Source: Isoetes taiwanensis
Lineage: Eukaryota > Streptophyta > Lycopodiopsida > Isoetales > Isoetaceae
Length of the DNA stretch: 64,000 nt
Reading direction: 5' to 3'
NCBI GenBank assembly: GCA_021234155.1
Contig: JAJEKV010000076.1
Coordinates: 559,089 to 623,088 of the forward strand
A model generated the notes under the pieces. It searched no databases. It saw only the letters and a list, made by a program, of their open reading frames with translations, and was not told where the DNA came from. The position numbers and the translations under genes are program-made. This document shows positions 1-10,680 of this stretch, in pieces. How positions within the stretch are numbered: the stretch's first letter is position 1; the number at the start of each line of letters is the position of its first letter.

Positions 1-615
1 TTGACTTTAGCGGCTTCAACTTCAACATCTGAACCATTGCGGGGGATGCAAAGTTATGGCTACTTCACGAATCTATCAAGACTATGAAGGACTTAGCTTT
101 AGCCTTCCCTCGTGGAAATTACCTTATCTTGGCTCTCTCGCTTGCTCACGTATCTATTGCGGCAAAGATGTGACCTCACCACGAATGTAGTCGCGGGCCT
201 CTTCGCCCGTCGTCGTCCAGGCGAGGTGTCCCAATCTCCCAACTCCGCTGGCTGCACTCATGGCGTAAAGGCGGGTTCTTTGTCCTATGGCCGGCTGGAA
301 GCACCTGGCACAATTTGCTTTTCTATGCACTCCTGCCTCTTTTCCTTGGGCATCGCTTGCAAAAGGATTACCTTTGCTTTGGAGTAGTTTGACTTCTCCC
401 GCTTGTCCTTGAAGGACACCTACTTCTTCTCTTTGCTTCCCTGGTTCCCACCATATTGGGTTCTAAATTTTGGACACGGGATTTGGCTGCCACAGGGGCT
501 ATAGCTTCTGTCGCCTTGCCTTTCTCACGGAAATCTTCTTTGCTTGTGCCCGCTATTACGAGGTGACCGACCCTGCAAGCTTATAGCCTTGGATTCGCCG
601 ATCTTGTCCTAGGGT
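1..615 (-). other. degenerate coding-like stretch, unassigned
   Basis: On the minus strand this stretch has runs of plausible protein in alternating frames, for example a run containing C-A-R-C-F-Q-P near 270-330 and a charged K/E/R-rich run near 430-560. No single frame stays open and I recognise no family. It lies directly downstream of the H4-like gene in the same direction, so it may be a further broken gene of that cluster or part of a retroelement. I see no promoter or repeat here. Confidence 0.25.
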
Positions 616-1500
616 TTATTGCTCTCTCACAAGCTTGCGGATCTCCTCATTCGACCCCTCGATATAGCTTTCTCTTGCATGCTTCTCTCCCAACCCGGCA
701 TATCTGACCTTAGCCTCATGAATTCCTCGTATATTTTTACGCGATTTGTTGCCTTCTTTGCCAGCGGTAAAGCTTCTTTGCATCATCTTTGGACTTATGT
801 TCCCTTGGAGCGTAATGGAAACGAAGGCTTTAGCAAACTTCGAACTTACAAGCATCCACTGCTTAAGCCGTGTGCCTTTGCATACCCCTTCCACCAAATC
901 GGCGGCTCCTTTCAAGTTGGCTGTTGCAACTACGCCTTTGTCCTTATCCTTCATGCCATAAGCATTTAGGTATTTTCGCTCATCTCGTCCGACCATGCCT
1001 CTGCTTCCAAGCGACTTGTTCTCCCCGAGTATTTCGATTCAGGGCCTTCCATACATTGCCGGTCACGGAATCTACCTTCTTACGGTAGTGGGAGGCCACG
1101 GTATCTCTTTATCGTCCCTGCAGGGGCGTTCCTCACCTGCCTTTCCTCACGTTAGTTCACGGGCACGCTCTTCCTCTTCCTCGAGTGGTCACGAGTCACG
1201 AACGAGTCGGAAGATTCCGGTTGGGGATCTCCTTCTCTTGCTCCTCTTCTTGTCCCTTCCTTCCCTCAGGAGCCGATGCTTGCGGCAGTGAGCATTGCCC
1301 ACCCAGAACCCCTCTGCTTGCCGCGGACGGTAATGCCTTTATCTGCTCGAGATCGTCCTCATCTGGGCTATCTCTGCTCTGGGGTCATGGTTTCCCTATC
1401 TTCAAATAGGTTCCTTGCCGGGTGTGGTGCAGGCGGGGTTTGCTCTTCTATAAGGTCTCTGGGTTGTCGTTCCCCTGCAGCTTAGCCCTCTATTTTGCAT
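616..1500 (-). pseudogene. divergent histone H4-like gene, frameshifted
   Basis: Seen: after a tail starting at an ATG near 1500, three consecutive stretches in different frames follow histone H4. Near 1200-1260, S-P-T-G-I-F-R-L-V-R resembles helix 1 (T-K-P-A-I-R-R-L-A-R). Near 1100-1160, R-E-E-R-Q-V leading to I-K-R-D-T-V resembles helix 2 (E-E-T-R-G-V to I-R-D-A-V). Near 1035-1100, H-Y-R-K-K then S-V-T-G-N-V-W-K-A-L-N-R resembles helix 3 (H-A-K-R-K-T-V-T-A-M-D-V-V-Y-A-L-K-R). A clean 126-codon frame (616-996) follows as a basic C-terminal extension that H4 does not have. Known: H4 pairs with H3 in the nucleosome. Inferred: H4-like partner of the H3-like gene in the same cluster. At least two frameshifts and stops break it, possibly through sequence error. 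The frame could instead belong to an unknown basic protein. Confidence 0.45.
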
Positions 1501-1847
1501 CCACAAGTGATTAATGGCTATATGGTTAGTTCCATTTGTTCTCTTGCATTGTTTATGTTTGTTGGTATAATTGTGGGGCAAAATACATCAACAAAACATT
1601 TAAAGTCTTGTGAGAATTGTATTTATATATCATATAATATTTTAAATACAAAAAGTCTCAGGGATCAAGAGTCTAGCTAGTCTTGAAATCGCGGTAAGGC
1701 GGGTTGTCTTCAAAAACTTCTTAACTTGGGCCGTCCCTACCGAAAGTGACCCAAGTTCCGATGATGCTTATTTGGCGAGCCTCCACGGATGGCTCTCACG
1801 GGTCTTCTACCCTCAAGGGTCGGATGTAAGGGGCGCGATCCTTTGCG
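1501..1847. other. AT-rich spacer, nothing recognised
   Basis: The part at 1500-1680 is AT-rich and non-coding in appearance, upstream of the H4-like gene on the minus strand, so it is the likely promoter region. I do not see a clear TATA box and telo-box pair here as in the other clusters. 1680-1847 is mixed and unassigned. Confidence 0.3.
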
Positions 1848-2637
1848 CTAATCTCCCGGCGTCGGTGGGGGATGGCGAAAGTCGAAGAGGTCAAGTGCCA
1901 TTGCCCTCTTGACTAAAACAAAGCATAGTCGACATTCTTTGCTATTCGAGCATGCTGGGAAACTGAGAGTGCAATCGGCATAAACACTCCTTCTTAGCCT
2001 CAGGGGACTGAACTTGCGGTGAATTAAGCTATTCTCCCATCCATCAGCGGTGGTAAGTAGTACTGGCGACACTTTGTCGTTGTGTGTCGCCGAAGCTTCT
2101 CGCTTGTTTGGCCTCGGCTTTCTGTTGCCCCGTGCTACTCGTCGACCTCTACCCGGTGAGCTCCTGTAGTCTTCAATTGTGCGGTCGAGCCTCACGAGGT
2201 CGATTCCTTCTCCTTTTGGCAAGGGTGATATTGAAGGACCCGGCATTAGGATGCTCGTGGTCTTCCCACGGATCCCCATCTGCTCTTGGAGGCGAGGAAC
2301 TCCTCCTCTGTTGGCAGCTCAGCTTCGTCCATCAATTGCCTTATCTTTCTTTGTAGGCACGGATGCGGAGGTCGTCTCCCCTTTGTAGGTGTCGGACTCC
2401 CTCACTTGGCGGGAAGTCGATGCTCCGGACGATGAAGTCGTCCGGGTCGGTCTACCGCCGGTTGGTGGAAGCGGTTAGTCCAACACAGAGCTCCCTCTCC
2501 CGCATTCGGGAGGTTCGGATGTCGGTGAGGAGTAGATACTCCTCCTGGCCGATGATGATAGGGGGCTAGGCTTGTGATGCCTAGCCCGAGTGGGGAAGCA
2601 ACTCGATGCCACCCCTGCCGGTCTGCTTTGAAATTGA
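1848..2637 (-). pseudogene. third cluster gene, unassigned (E-Y-L-L-L-T-D-I motif)
   Basis: Minus-strand coding-like sequence in several frames. Near 2450-2570 one frame reads P-P-I-I-I-G-Q-E-E-Y-L-L-L-T-D-I and then R-E-R-E-L. A matching P-I-L-V-T-K-E-Y-L-L-L-S-D-I occurs at the same relative place in the right-hand cluster (about 62265-62310), about 0.7 kb downstream of the MAT-start codon in both. That shared position is the main reason to call it a gene. The motif with its following E-E-L/R-E-L could be a diverged H2A helix 3 to C-terminal helix (L-Q-L-A-I-R-N-D-E-E-L), but identity is low. From 2279 to 1848 a 143-codon frame is open, rich in R/P/S, with no family recognised. It may be the C-terminal part of the upstream MAT gene after a frameshift. 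Confidence 0.3.
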
Positions 2638-3211
2638 TCAGCTCACCGCTTTCTCCTTGGCCCGTTCTTCGTCAGAGTGAGCTCCGTGTATCCTTCGTCG
2701 TCGGAACTCTTCTACATCCTCTCTTGCTTCTGTTCTTGTTGATCTTGCAGCTGAAGCATTTGCTCTTCCTCCTGCTTCGGCTATGGGGTCTACCTCCATC
2801 GGAGGGATAGAGGTTGCCCCCATCGGGTTCTGTGATGGGATAAAGAAGATGGCTAGGGCGGTGGTGTAAAGAGAAGTACTTGGTCTGTTACATCGAGGGA
2901 CCATGTAATCGAGGTAACCTCTGGCCTTATTAGTCAAAAGTATTTGGCGATGTTGGGGACATCGCCCCAAAGGCTCGCTTTTGAAGGGACGGGCGGGAAC
3001 GAAGTATCCTATGCAGGGGGACTTGAACAAGGGAGGGTCCTACCCCTAGCTTGAAATTCTTAGCACCTGCCTATAAAAGCTGGGGGGTTGCATTTAACGT
3101 AGCTTGGATGTCGATTTCTTTCACAAAGACTTGGAAGATGTCGTTGACATCCGCCTCGATTAACATGAACGGGGCACTGGCGCTATCGCCCGAGAAATCA
3201 GCGGTGGCCAT
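2638..3211 (-). pseudogene. MAT-family gene B, candidate H2B-like histone fold
   Basis: Starts at ATG 3211 (M-A-T-A-D-F-S), behind a TATA box and telo-box. The N-terminal 45 residues match the gene at 14247 closely: A-D-V-N-D-I-F-Q-V-F-V-K-E-I-D here, A-D-I-N-S-V-F-A-V-F-R-K-E-L-D there, then A-T-L/I-N-A-T-P in both. The I-F-x-V-F-x-K pattern recalls H2B helix 1 (I-F-K-V-L-K-Q). The later T-N-K-A-R-G-Y-L-D-Y sits where H2B helix 3 would be, but this is weak. After the A-T-P motif the frame shifts at least twice; G-P-S-L-V, shared with the 14247 gene, resumes downstream. The C-terminal third is E/R/A-rich. It sits about 0.7 kb downstream of the H3-like gene in the same direction. Function is inferred from that linkage; the fold assignment is tentative. 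Confidence 0.45.
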
Positions 3212-3327
3212 TGATCTAGCAAGGAAGGGAGTATCAAGCGGATCGAGAAGCGCCTCGAGGGGCTGAAAGATCGCCTAAAAGCGATTAGGGGAGCAAATTT
3301 GCAGGGTGCCAATTGAGAAATGGGGAC

Positions 3328-3354
3328 TTATTTATAGAAAGGGGAAAACCCTAA
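3328..3354 (-). promoter_or_regulatory. TATA box and telo-box of MAT gene B
   Basis: On the minus strand T-T-A-G-G-G-T-T-T (3346-3354) precedes TATAAATAA (3328-3336), about 117 bases before the ATG at 3211. The same telo-box plus TATA arrangement at 100-130 bases before the ATG occurs at the other cluster genes. Confidence 0.6.
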
Positions 3355-3515
3355 TTTTTGGATGACCTAGATTTTACTTGAGATTAGGTAATTGATCTAT
3401 TAAAAGGGATGCAATTGCAAGTTTGAAGACTATTTCTAGAGTTTGAGCATGCTAAGGAGAGCTACTGAACCTATTGTGCAATTTGGAGATCATTTGGTGA
3501 TGACATAAGTGCGGG

Positions 3516-3773
3516 GTCTCATCGTTGCCCGGCGATTTCTAAAATGTAGAAATCATCTGGTGACGTGTGGAGACATGGGTCCCTAATTGGGCTAGGATTG
3601 CTCAATTTAGGTGATCTAAGGCTGTAATTCTACTAAACTCATCGAGTTAGGCAGAATTGACCCCTTACTTGGTCGATTTGGAGCTGTTTTGGGCATTTTG
3701 GGCATGGTCTCACGACGTTAGCGTGACCATTCCTAAAATGTAGAAATCTGTCTCCGGCGCTGGCGTGTGAGAC
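3516..3773. repeat. two palindromic spacer units (cluster B, 3' of the H3-like gene)
   Basis: Imperfect inverted repeats at 3516-3574 and 3707-3773, 191 bp apart. Each begins GTCTCA, ends with a version of GTGTGAGAC, and has an ATTTCTA/TAGAAAT-type core around a short loop. The same unit occurs on the other side of the H3-like gene at 5295 and 5485. Such units could extrude as hairpins; role unknown. Confidence 0.7.
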
Positions 3774-3916
3774 ATCGTCTCAATTTTGCTCAAAACTCCA
3801 ATTTAATTAAAACGAAGGCTAGGGATCGATATCTTGACCTATTTAAACAGGTTTTGACACTTTATTTACACAAAATTTTCTTTATATTAACAAAATTTTA
3901 CAGTCATTTACAAGGT

Positions 3917-5113
3917 TCAAGGGCGTTCTCCCTTGATGTGTCTGGCAAGATACATATCCTGCCTCATGAGGGTAACCCTCTTCGGCGTGCCGTAGTGGAG
4001 CCGTTGAATCTTCAAAATGTTTCACTAAGTGGGCTTGACGCGCCTCTTGCAAACGGCAACATCTCGTCTACGTCGCGCATGTGCGTGTTGTATTCTTGAA
4101 TGAACGCGGACGAGGACGCTGGAACGGCGCCCGGGGAATCAGGAGTCCGTAACTCTTCTGGAAGTGGCGGATCTCCTTGAGTGCCCTGTCTTCCTCCTGT
4201 TTCTTCTTGCTCCGCTTCTTCCCGGGTGCTCGTGGAGGCTTGGGTTTTGGTGGAGGGGGCTTCAGTGCCTGGCCTTTCGTCGGGTGCCCGCCTTCAATCG
4301 TCCTCACCCTGTGCTCCTGGTAATAGGCATTGTAGGCCTCCCACTTTGCCATATACGCGTCGTGCTCCCTGATCCTCTTCTGATAGACCTTTAAGGGGTC
4401 TATCACATAGGCTTCAGCTGCGCGGCGTGGGGTCTTGACTCTATCCCCGTGGGAAATGGTGGGGCCGCCACTGCCCGACCTCCCCTCACGCTCTTGGGCG
4501 TACGCTCGGGTACCTCTTCCTCTGACCAGGGGGCTTTGAAGAGCTTGCCGTCTGCGCCCCAGCTGCGTAGTCTTGGTCGAATCGTCGGTAGTGGGCGGGG
4601 TCTCCTTTCGAGCGACTTCGTTGATGACAAGTTCTCTGCCCTCTTCCCAACCTTGACCAGCTTCCTCTTGCCGCCTTGATGGCCTTGGCCCTCCTCTTCT
4701 TGGATCGGCGTCTTTCGACCCTTTGATCTGCTCCGGCGGCTCTTTGACTTCGTACTTGTGGACGAAGCGTGCGGTCGGCCTCTTCTTAGGGGTGAGTTCG
4801 GTGGTGCTCCTCCTCTCTTCCCTGCTCCTCCTGCGGTATTCCCTCTGCTCCTCCACGTGGGTTGGCGTCCCCACGGGTGTTGCTCTGCTGCTTCACGCCT
4901 CTGCCGTGCAATTTCGTTGAGGATCTCGTCCATGGCGTCTGTCAGGTCGATCCTCCAAGATCTCGTGTGGTGGCTCGGTCCGACCACGATTCCTCGCTCG
5001 GCGAAGATCGTCGGCGTGGAGAAGGCGTTCCGAATCTGTGAAAAAGGCGGGACGGCCGGGCTGGAGGATCGCCCGACTAGGCTTCCTTGCGATGCCGCCG
5101 TGCGGGCCATCAT
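3917..5113 (-). pseudogene. long-tailed histone H3-like gene B, frameshifted
   Basis: Paralogue of the intact gene at 12097. It starts M-M-A-R-T-A-A-S (ATG 5113/5110), which keeps the M-A-R-T of H3 tails, about 100 bases after a TATA box. The tail is long, charged and proline-rich. A Tyr-rich block near 4330-4390 (V-Y-Q-K-R-I-R-E-H-D-A-Y-M, then Y-N-A-Y-Y-Q-E-H) and an E-G-G-x-P-T-K motif match residues 255-295 of the intact paralogue. The H3 fold follows: A-L-K-E-I-R-H-F-Q-K-S-Y-G-L-L-I near 4145-4190, then in shifted frames L-Q-E-A-R-Q-A-H-L-V-K-H-F-E-D-S, then K-R-V-T-L-M-R-Q-D-M-Y-L-A-R-H-I-K-G ending at a TGA (3917-3919). There is one frameshift in the tail and about three in the fold. 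Either a recent pseudogene or an intact gene damaged by sequencing indels. The fold is clear; function in chromatin is inferred. Confidence 0.75.
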
Positions 5114-5211
5114 TTCACGGTTCGTCGATTGGAGCTCTGGCGGAAGTGGCGATGTTTGACAATCTGGCGAAGTTCTAGGGAAGAAACGGGGAAAAATGGG
5201 AGGGTCGGTTC

Positions 5212-5219
5212 TATTTATA
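5212..5219 (-). promoter_or_regulatory. TATA box of H3-like gene B
   Basis: TATAAATA on the minus strand, about 100 bases before the first ATG. The spacing matches the other cluster genes. Confidence 0.6.
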
Positions 5220-5294
5220 GGGGCCAATTTTAGGTCAACTTTTAAACTACCTTTTGGGTTGTCTAGAACACCTAAAACACCCTAATTAAGCAAG

Positions 5295-5550
5295 GTCTCA
5301 CCGTTGCCCGGTCCGATCCTAGAATCTAGAAACACATTACAGTGGCGGCGTGTGAGACATGGTGGGGCCCACCATTAAATTAACATGTAACATGCTAAAT
5401 CTACTAATTCTTAGCTTAAATTTAGAATTATCAAGGTATTTTCTTGTAATTTACAACTTTTTTTTTTTGGTGTCAAAATTTGAATGTCAAGACGTTAGCC
5501 CGGCCCGATTTCTAGAATGTAGAAATGCGTCTGGCCTTGACGTGTGAGAT
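5295..5550. repeat. two palindromic spacer units (cluster B, 5' of the H3-like gene)
   Basis: Imperfect inverted repeats at 5295-5358 (GTCTCACC at one end, GTGTGAGAC at the other) and about 5485-5550 (core ATTTCTA-gaatg-TAGAAAT). They are 190 bp apart, the same period as the pair at 3516/3707. They lie just upstream of the H3-like promoter. Confidence 0.65.
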
Positions 5551-5734
5551 TTCCCTACTTTTGGATGTTGGCTCATCAATTTTTTGTGTTTTTTCGTTTT
5601 CTATTCATTTTAAGCTGTTACTAGCTTAGCATGAACTACAAAAATGAGAAAAAAAAAATTTCTCATTTTTCGAGGTTTGAGGATCCTATCAAGTTAGTGC
5701 TACTGGGAACATGGCCAGTGCTTGCTCTTGGTCT

Positions 5735-7467
5735 CCAAGAACATAGTTCTGATACCACTGTGGCGTCCCCTACTACTTATGTCGGTGCACTCACCGTATA
5801 CAACCGTGAGTTCATCCCCATACCAGCTCAGGTGCCAATCTGAGGGCCCTCCACATGACACGACGCAACCGTAACGGGTTCGGTGGGGAAGAGTGGAAGG
5901 GTCATTGCACCCCGTCTCTCCTCGGGGCCTACCTAGGCTGCGGGCGTAAACATACATGTCAGTAGCACATACATCAACATCATATGACCATCGCGAAGGA
6001 TGGTCCTCCACATATCTGCATAGACGAAGATCAGCACATCACATAGGGAATCCTACCCAAGGCTCGCACACTGGGGATGGGTGACAAGCTTGGGTCTCGA
6101 GTTCATTGCGAGATAGAATTCATGGCAATGGATTTTACGGCATAAGAACATGGCCTAGGGTTGTCCACTCCATCCGCCCCCATTGCACACTTTGCGAGTA
6201 AGGTGAAAAGTGTTGGGACGGCGATCAGAGCTCCGCCGGATGCATAGCCGAGGGGGCTATATCCTGGGTTACATCTCCCCAGTTCCGATGGGGCAGGTAG
6301 GGATCTCTCCCTCCAGAGATCTACAATGCGACTCAAAGGTGACTAGAGGGCCCTTTGCCAGATTGACTTGAACTCAATGGAAGGTCATATTCACCACCTC
6401 ACGAGTGTCGAGCCATGCCTTGCCACACCGCGGGGCAAGCCATTAGACCTAGTCCGCGGTGACCCCTAATATTACTAACACACCATAGGGGCCGTTCAAG
6501 AGTCGAACATGAACCTCCTTATAAGCCGGTCTGCCCCTTCACCCACAAACCGGTGTGGCTCTTGTGCAAGGCCGCATCTACAAGTGTGCTAGAGAGGCTA
6601 CTCTAGGAGCATCAACTACAAAGCTTTTAGGTCTCTACCCCCTTCCCAATACAAGGAGTTCACAGAGATACTTCATCCATATACATCACGGAAGAACTAA
6701 AGAACAAGATCTAATCTATATCATAGAGTTAGGTTCTTTAGTTAGAATCACTATATCTAGAGTTCTAGAGAGGGCTGCTATGGGCAATCTAATAGGCTAA
6801 ACCCATTGATTCAATGCCTAAAATAGGGTTTAGACTATTTAATTGGCCAAATACCTGATCCTTGAGGGGCTCCTCCCGACCTGAGCTTCGACCATCCCAC
6901 AAACGCTTCGAATCTCGAGGAACTAAGGATGCAATTCTCCCAAAGTGCAGTGCGGGATGCGGTTTTTACATTGAGGCAGCCAAAACAGAGTTCTGAAGCC
7001 CTAAAATCGAAAATTAGGTTAGTTAGGGTTTCCCACCCTATATAGACAAGGGGTGGCTAGGGTTTCCAATTATCCCCTTTTGGCATGTGGGATAATTGGT
7101 AATGGGCCCACTTGCCTTTAAGGGCTAGGTGGCCAAATGTGCCCACATGGAAATGTGTGCACCCAAATGTGCTCACATGGAAATGTGTGCACATTAATGA
7201 ATGTGTACATTGGAAAATGTGCACATTAATTGCACCTATGGGTATGGCCCACTTGGCATCAAGTGGCCACATGGAAATGTGTGCCCACATTAATGTGTAC
7301 ATTGGAAAATGTGCACATTAATACTAATGCACATTCTTAGCAAGTTGCCCCCTAGGGGCTACCCACTTGGCTATACGTTGGCGTACACGTCAATCGGGGT
7401 GGCGTGTACGCGTGACGTGGCAGTACAATATACGTCCTGGGAGCGTATACTGTGCTGGAACGTCACA
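5735..7467 (-). mobile_element. LTR with adjoining primer-binding site (minus-oriented LTR retrotransposon remnant)
   Basis: The LTR runs from TGTGGCGTCC at 5759 to GTCACA at 7467, about 1.7 kb, with TG...CA ends. Just left of it, read on the minus strand, is TGGTATCAGAACTATG (5735-5757), an initiator tRNA-Met primer-binding site, so this is a 5' LTR of a minus-oriented element. The internal region to the left is lost: after about 100 bases the palindromic spacer of the H3-like gene begins. The LTR body holds the phrase GTTGTCCACTCCATCCGCCC (near 6164), also found in the LTRs at 16263 and 24823, so these are one superfamily. At 7110-7330 there is an internal array of short repeats built on AAATGTGTGC/CACATGG. 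No protein-coding capacity. Confidence 0.75.
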
Positions 7468-8661
7468 GTAAGACACTGTAGCCAAGGCCAACATTGGCAA
7501 AATACAATAGTGACAAAGTTCACAAGCAATTATGTCCAATGCCCAATGCCCAGTTTCTTTCACCTTTTTTGTTGTGTTGATGGCGATTTAGATAGCATCA
7601 TCAAGTTTTAAGCAAATGACTAACATTTTATTTGAAACATACCGTACAAACCATGCCATACAAACATGCATGTTACAATTTACAAGTGATCCTAGATATT
7701 TTGTATTGGAAAGCATCTATAGCTAGATGATTATAGCTATAATGGCAAACAATAGGAGTTGTAGATGACTTGACTCTGTTCATGTGATATGACTATCAAC
7801 CCTTCGTACAAGATCCTAACCGTCTAATAATAATCTTAGCTAATGAGGGCTAACTGTCAATGGTGTATACTTTCTATAATACTACAAATGACGAACACAA
7901 TTGAAAGTGCATTAAGTTACAAGTTTTCTCATGTATCACTAAGTCTCTTGTGAAGTAACATGTAACATCATTCTCAAAAAACCTTTCCTATGAATAATGT
8001 GCATTGAGTTACGTGTAGTTACATGTTTCTAACTATAGTCTAGCAAAGAAACAAGCACAGAATAGAGAGGGACATATCAAGCAAGCATGTATCTACATTG
8101 AACTTCAAGGAGATGGCCAAATGGAGACCGAAGACCAGCAAGCATAAAACCAGGAGAGAGGACCAACAAACACATGACCATCAACAAGAGCTTGAGATAA
8201 CCTAGCAATAGGAAGTTGACATGGCAGTGGTTGAGATTATCAACCAATAAGAACTTGACAAGATAGCAGATCCTATACACATAAGAAACAAGATGCTCCT
8301 AGCTCCATCGCGCAGAGTTACACATAAGAAACAAGATGCTCCTAGCTCCATTGCGCAGAGTTGTAGACTTAGATTATAAGCTTACCTTAAAACCTGCTCA
8401 AGCTGACAACATGCTCCCACTCAGAACTGCTATGTATAGGCACCATGTTATTTAGAGATACCAATGCAATACTATCTAACTCATTGTTCTCATTGTTCTT
8501 ATAACTTCATAGGTTCCCAAATAATCCCTGGAACACTCGACATCGTTATTATCTTTGGGTATTTTTCTTATAATAAAAGATTACTGCACACTTTCCTCAT
8601 TGCAGTCAAAATATTTACAAACTTCCAACATATGCCCAGCAACGCTGGGCACTGTTACTAG
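7468..8661 (+). mobile_element. AT-rich non-coding DNA ending in a Helitron 3' terminus
   Basis: No gene recognised. It ends with stem GCCCAGC (8634-8640), loop AAC, stem GCTGGGC (8644-8650), then ACTGTTACTAG to 8661. A hairpin about 11 bases before a terminal CTAG is the standard 3' end of plant Helitrons. The 5' TC end is not identified, so the element's left limit is unknown. Confidence 0.6.
8277..8362. repeat. 43-bp direct tandem duplication
   Basis: Two head-to-tail copies (8277-8319 and 8320-8362) of a unit starting ACACATAAGAAACAAGATGC, differing at one base. Confidence 0.9.
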
Positions 8662-8800
8662 TCTTATATTATAATGTTATACCGTAATTCTTGGATCAAG
8701 CCCTAATTTGAATGTTCGAGATCATCTGAGTGCATCCGAAGGCCGAGATTTATTGCACGACTTACTATCACCATGATTGGTCGTACTTTGATCTCTTAAG

Positions 8801-10618
8801 GGGGAAGGGTAAAGAAAAAAGGGGGAAAGAAAAAAGGGAAGAGACAAAAGAGAATGTGAAGGGCAAAAAGGCACGGGAAAAGGGAGAAAAGCAAAGGGAA
8901 AAGGGTGGGGATAAGAGAAGAGAAAAAGGCATGAAAAAATGAAAAGGGAAAGAATAAAGAAAAGGGAAGGGGGAAAAGGTACCTGGAGAAAGGGCATGAG
9001 GGAAAAGGGAAGAGATAAAATGGTAAAGGGAAGAGGAAAGGGCACGGGAAAAAAAGGAAGAAGGAAAGATTGAAGAAGGGGAAAGGGAGGGAGAAAAAGC
9101 ATGGAAAAAAGGGAAAAAAAAAGGGCATGGAAAAGGGAGAAGAGCGTTGAAGAAAGAGGAAAAAGGAAGGGGAAAATGGCATAGGAAAAGGAAACGGAAA
9201 AAGAAAAGGAAAGGGAAAAGGAAAAGGAAAAGAAAAAGGAAAAAGAAAAAGAGAGAGGGAAATGGAGGGAAAAAAGTGAATCGAGAAAAGGGGAAGAGTA
9301 AAAGGTTGGGAAAATGAGGAAGAGGGAAGGGAAAAAGGAGAACAAGAAAAGGATGGGGAGAAGGGAAGAAATAAGGGAAAGTGAGAAGAAAGAAAAAAGA
9401 AAGGGAAAAGGGAGAAAGGGAACATAAAAAAAAAGGCATGAGAAAAAGGGAAAAATGTAAACAAGAAAAGGGAAGGGGGAAAGGGCATGAGATAAAAGGG
9501 AAGAGGAAAATGGCGAAGAAAAGGAAAAAAAAAGGGGGAAGAAAGAAAGGGTGGGAAAAAGAGGAAAATAAGTATAGGAAAATAAGAAAAGAAAACAAAT
9601 GTGGAAAGGCATGGGAAAAGGGAAAAGGAAAAAGGAAAAGGAAAGGAAGGAAAAAGGGCACGAGGAAAGGATCGGGAAAGGAGGAAAACAAGAAAAAAAT
9701 CCATTAGGAAAGGGAAAAGGGAAGGGAAGCGGGGGAGCGAGGGAAAAGGGGAAGAAAACATGGGAAAAGGAAAAGAGAAAATAAAAAGGAAGGGGGAAAA
9801 GAAGAAAAAAATCGACGGAAAAAAAGAGAAGTGGAAAGGGTGGGAAAAGGAGGAAAAGGAAAGCACAGGAAAATAGAAAGAAGAAAGGGGTGGAAAAAAG
9901 GGAAGGAAAAAGATTAAGAGAAGAGAAATGAAAAGAAAAAAAAGGAGGGAAAAGGGAAAAGGTGGAGGGGGTACGGGAAAAGGAAAAAGGGAAAAGAGGA
10001 AAAATAGGAAAAGGGAAGAGAAAAAGGAACATAGAAAACGGGGGAAGGAGAAAGGGTGAGGAGATGGGAAAAGGGAAGGTAAAAGGGCATGGAAGCGGGA
10101 AGGAAAAAAAAAGGAGGAGAAAAGGGCACCCAAAAAGGAAGAGCGAAAAATTTTGGAAATGGAGGAAAAGATAAGGGAAAAAGGTACACAAGAAAAGGGA
10201 AGGGGAAAGGGCATGAGATAAAAAGGAAGAGGAAAATGGCTAAGAAATAGAAAAAAAAAAAAGGAAAAAAAAAAGGGGAAGAGAGAAAGGGGTGGGAAAA
10301 GGAGGAAAATAAGTATAGGAAAATAAGAAAAGAAAAACAATGTGGAAAGGCATGGGAAAAGGGAAAAGGAAAAGGAAAGGAAGGAAAAAGGGCATGGAAA
10401 ACGGGAGAGGAAAAAGAAAAAAGGAGGAGAAAAGAGCACCCAAAAAAAAGGAAGGGCGTAAAGGTAAGGGAAAAAGGTTATCCGAAAAAGGGAAGAGGGA
10501 CAGAAAGGAAAGGGGTGGGGAAACAAGGAAATATATGCGAAAAAACTGAAAAGAAAAAGAAAAGTGTATAGAAAATAAGAAAAAGTGAAATACGGGATAG
10601 AGAAAAACGGAAAGGGGT
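8801..10618. repeat. 1.8-kb polypurine/polypyrimidine tract
   Basis: The plus strand is almost entirely A and G, in short words such as GGGAAAAGG and AAAGGGAAGG punctuated by GGCATG. Two larger modules are recognisable: about 9460-9640 recurs at about 10187-10370. The long open frames across it on either strand (Phe/Ser/Pro-rich or Lys/Gly/Glu-rich) are composition artefacts and not genes. Confidence 0.95.
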
Positions 10619-10680
10619 GGTTTTTTAATTCACATACTCAAAAAAGCATGTGGGCGACACATGTGCTGCACAGGTGCTGA

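Noticed and set aside
5700-6011. Minus-strand frame within the LTR as a protein gene
   Set aside because: It lies across the LTR boundary and primer-binding site; related LTRs do not preserve the frame.
8722-10526. Long open frames rich in Phe/Ser/Pro on the minus strand, looking like membrane proteins
   Set aside because: They are translations of the polypurine/polypyrimidine tract; several frames are open at once and the protein is pure composition bias.
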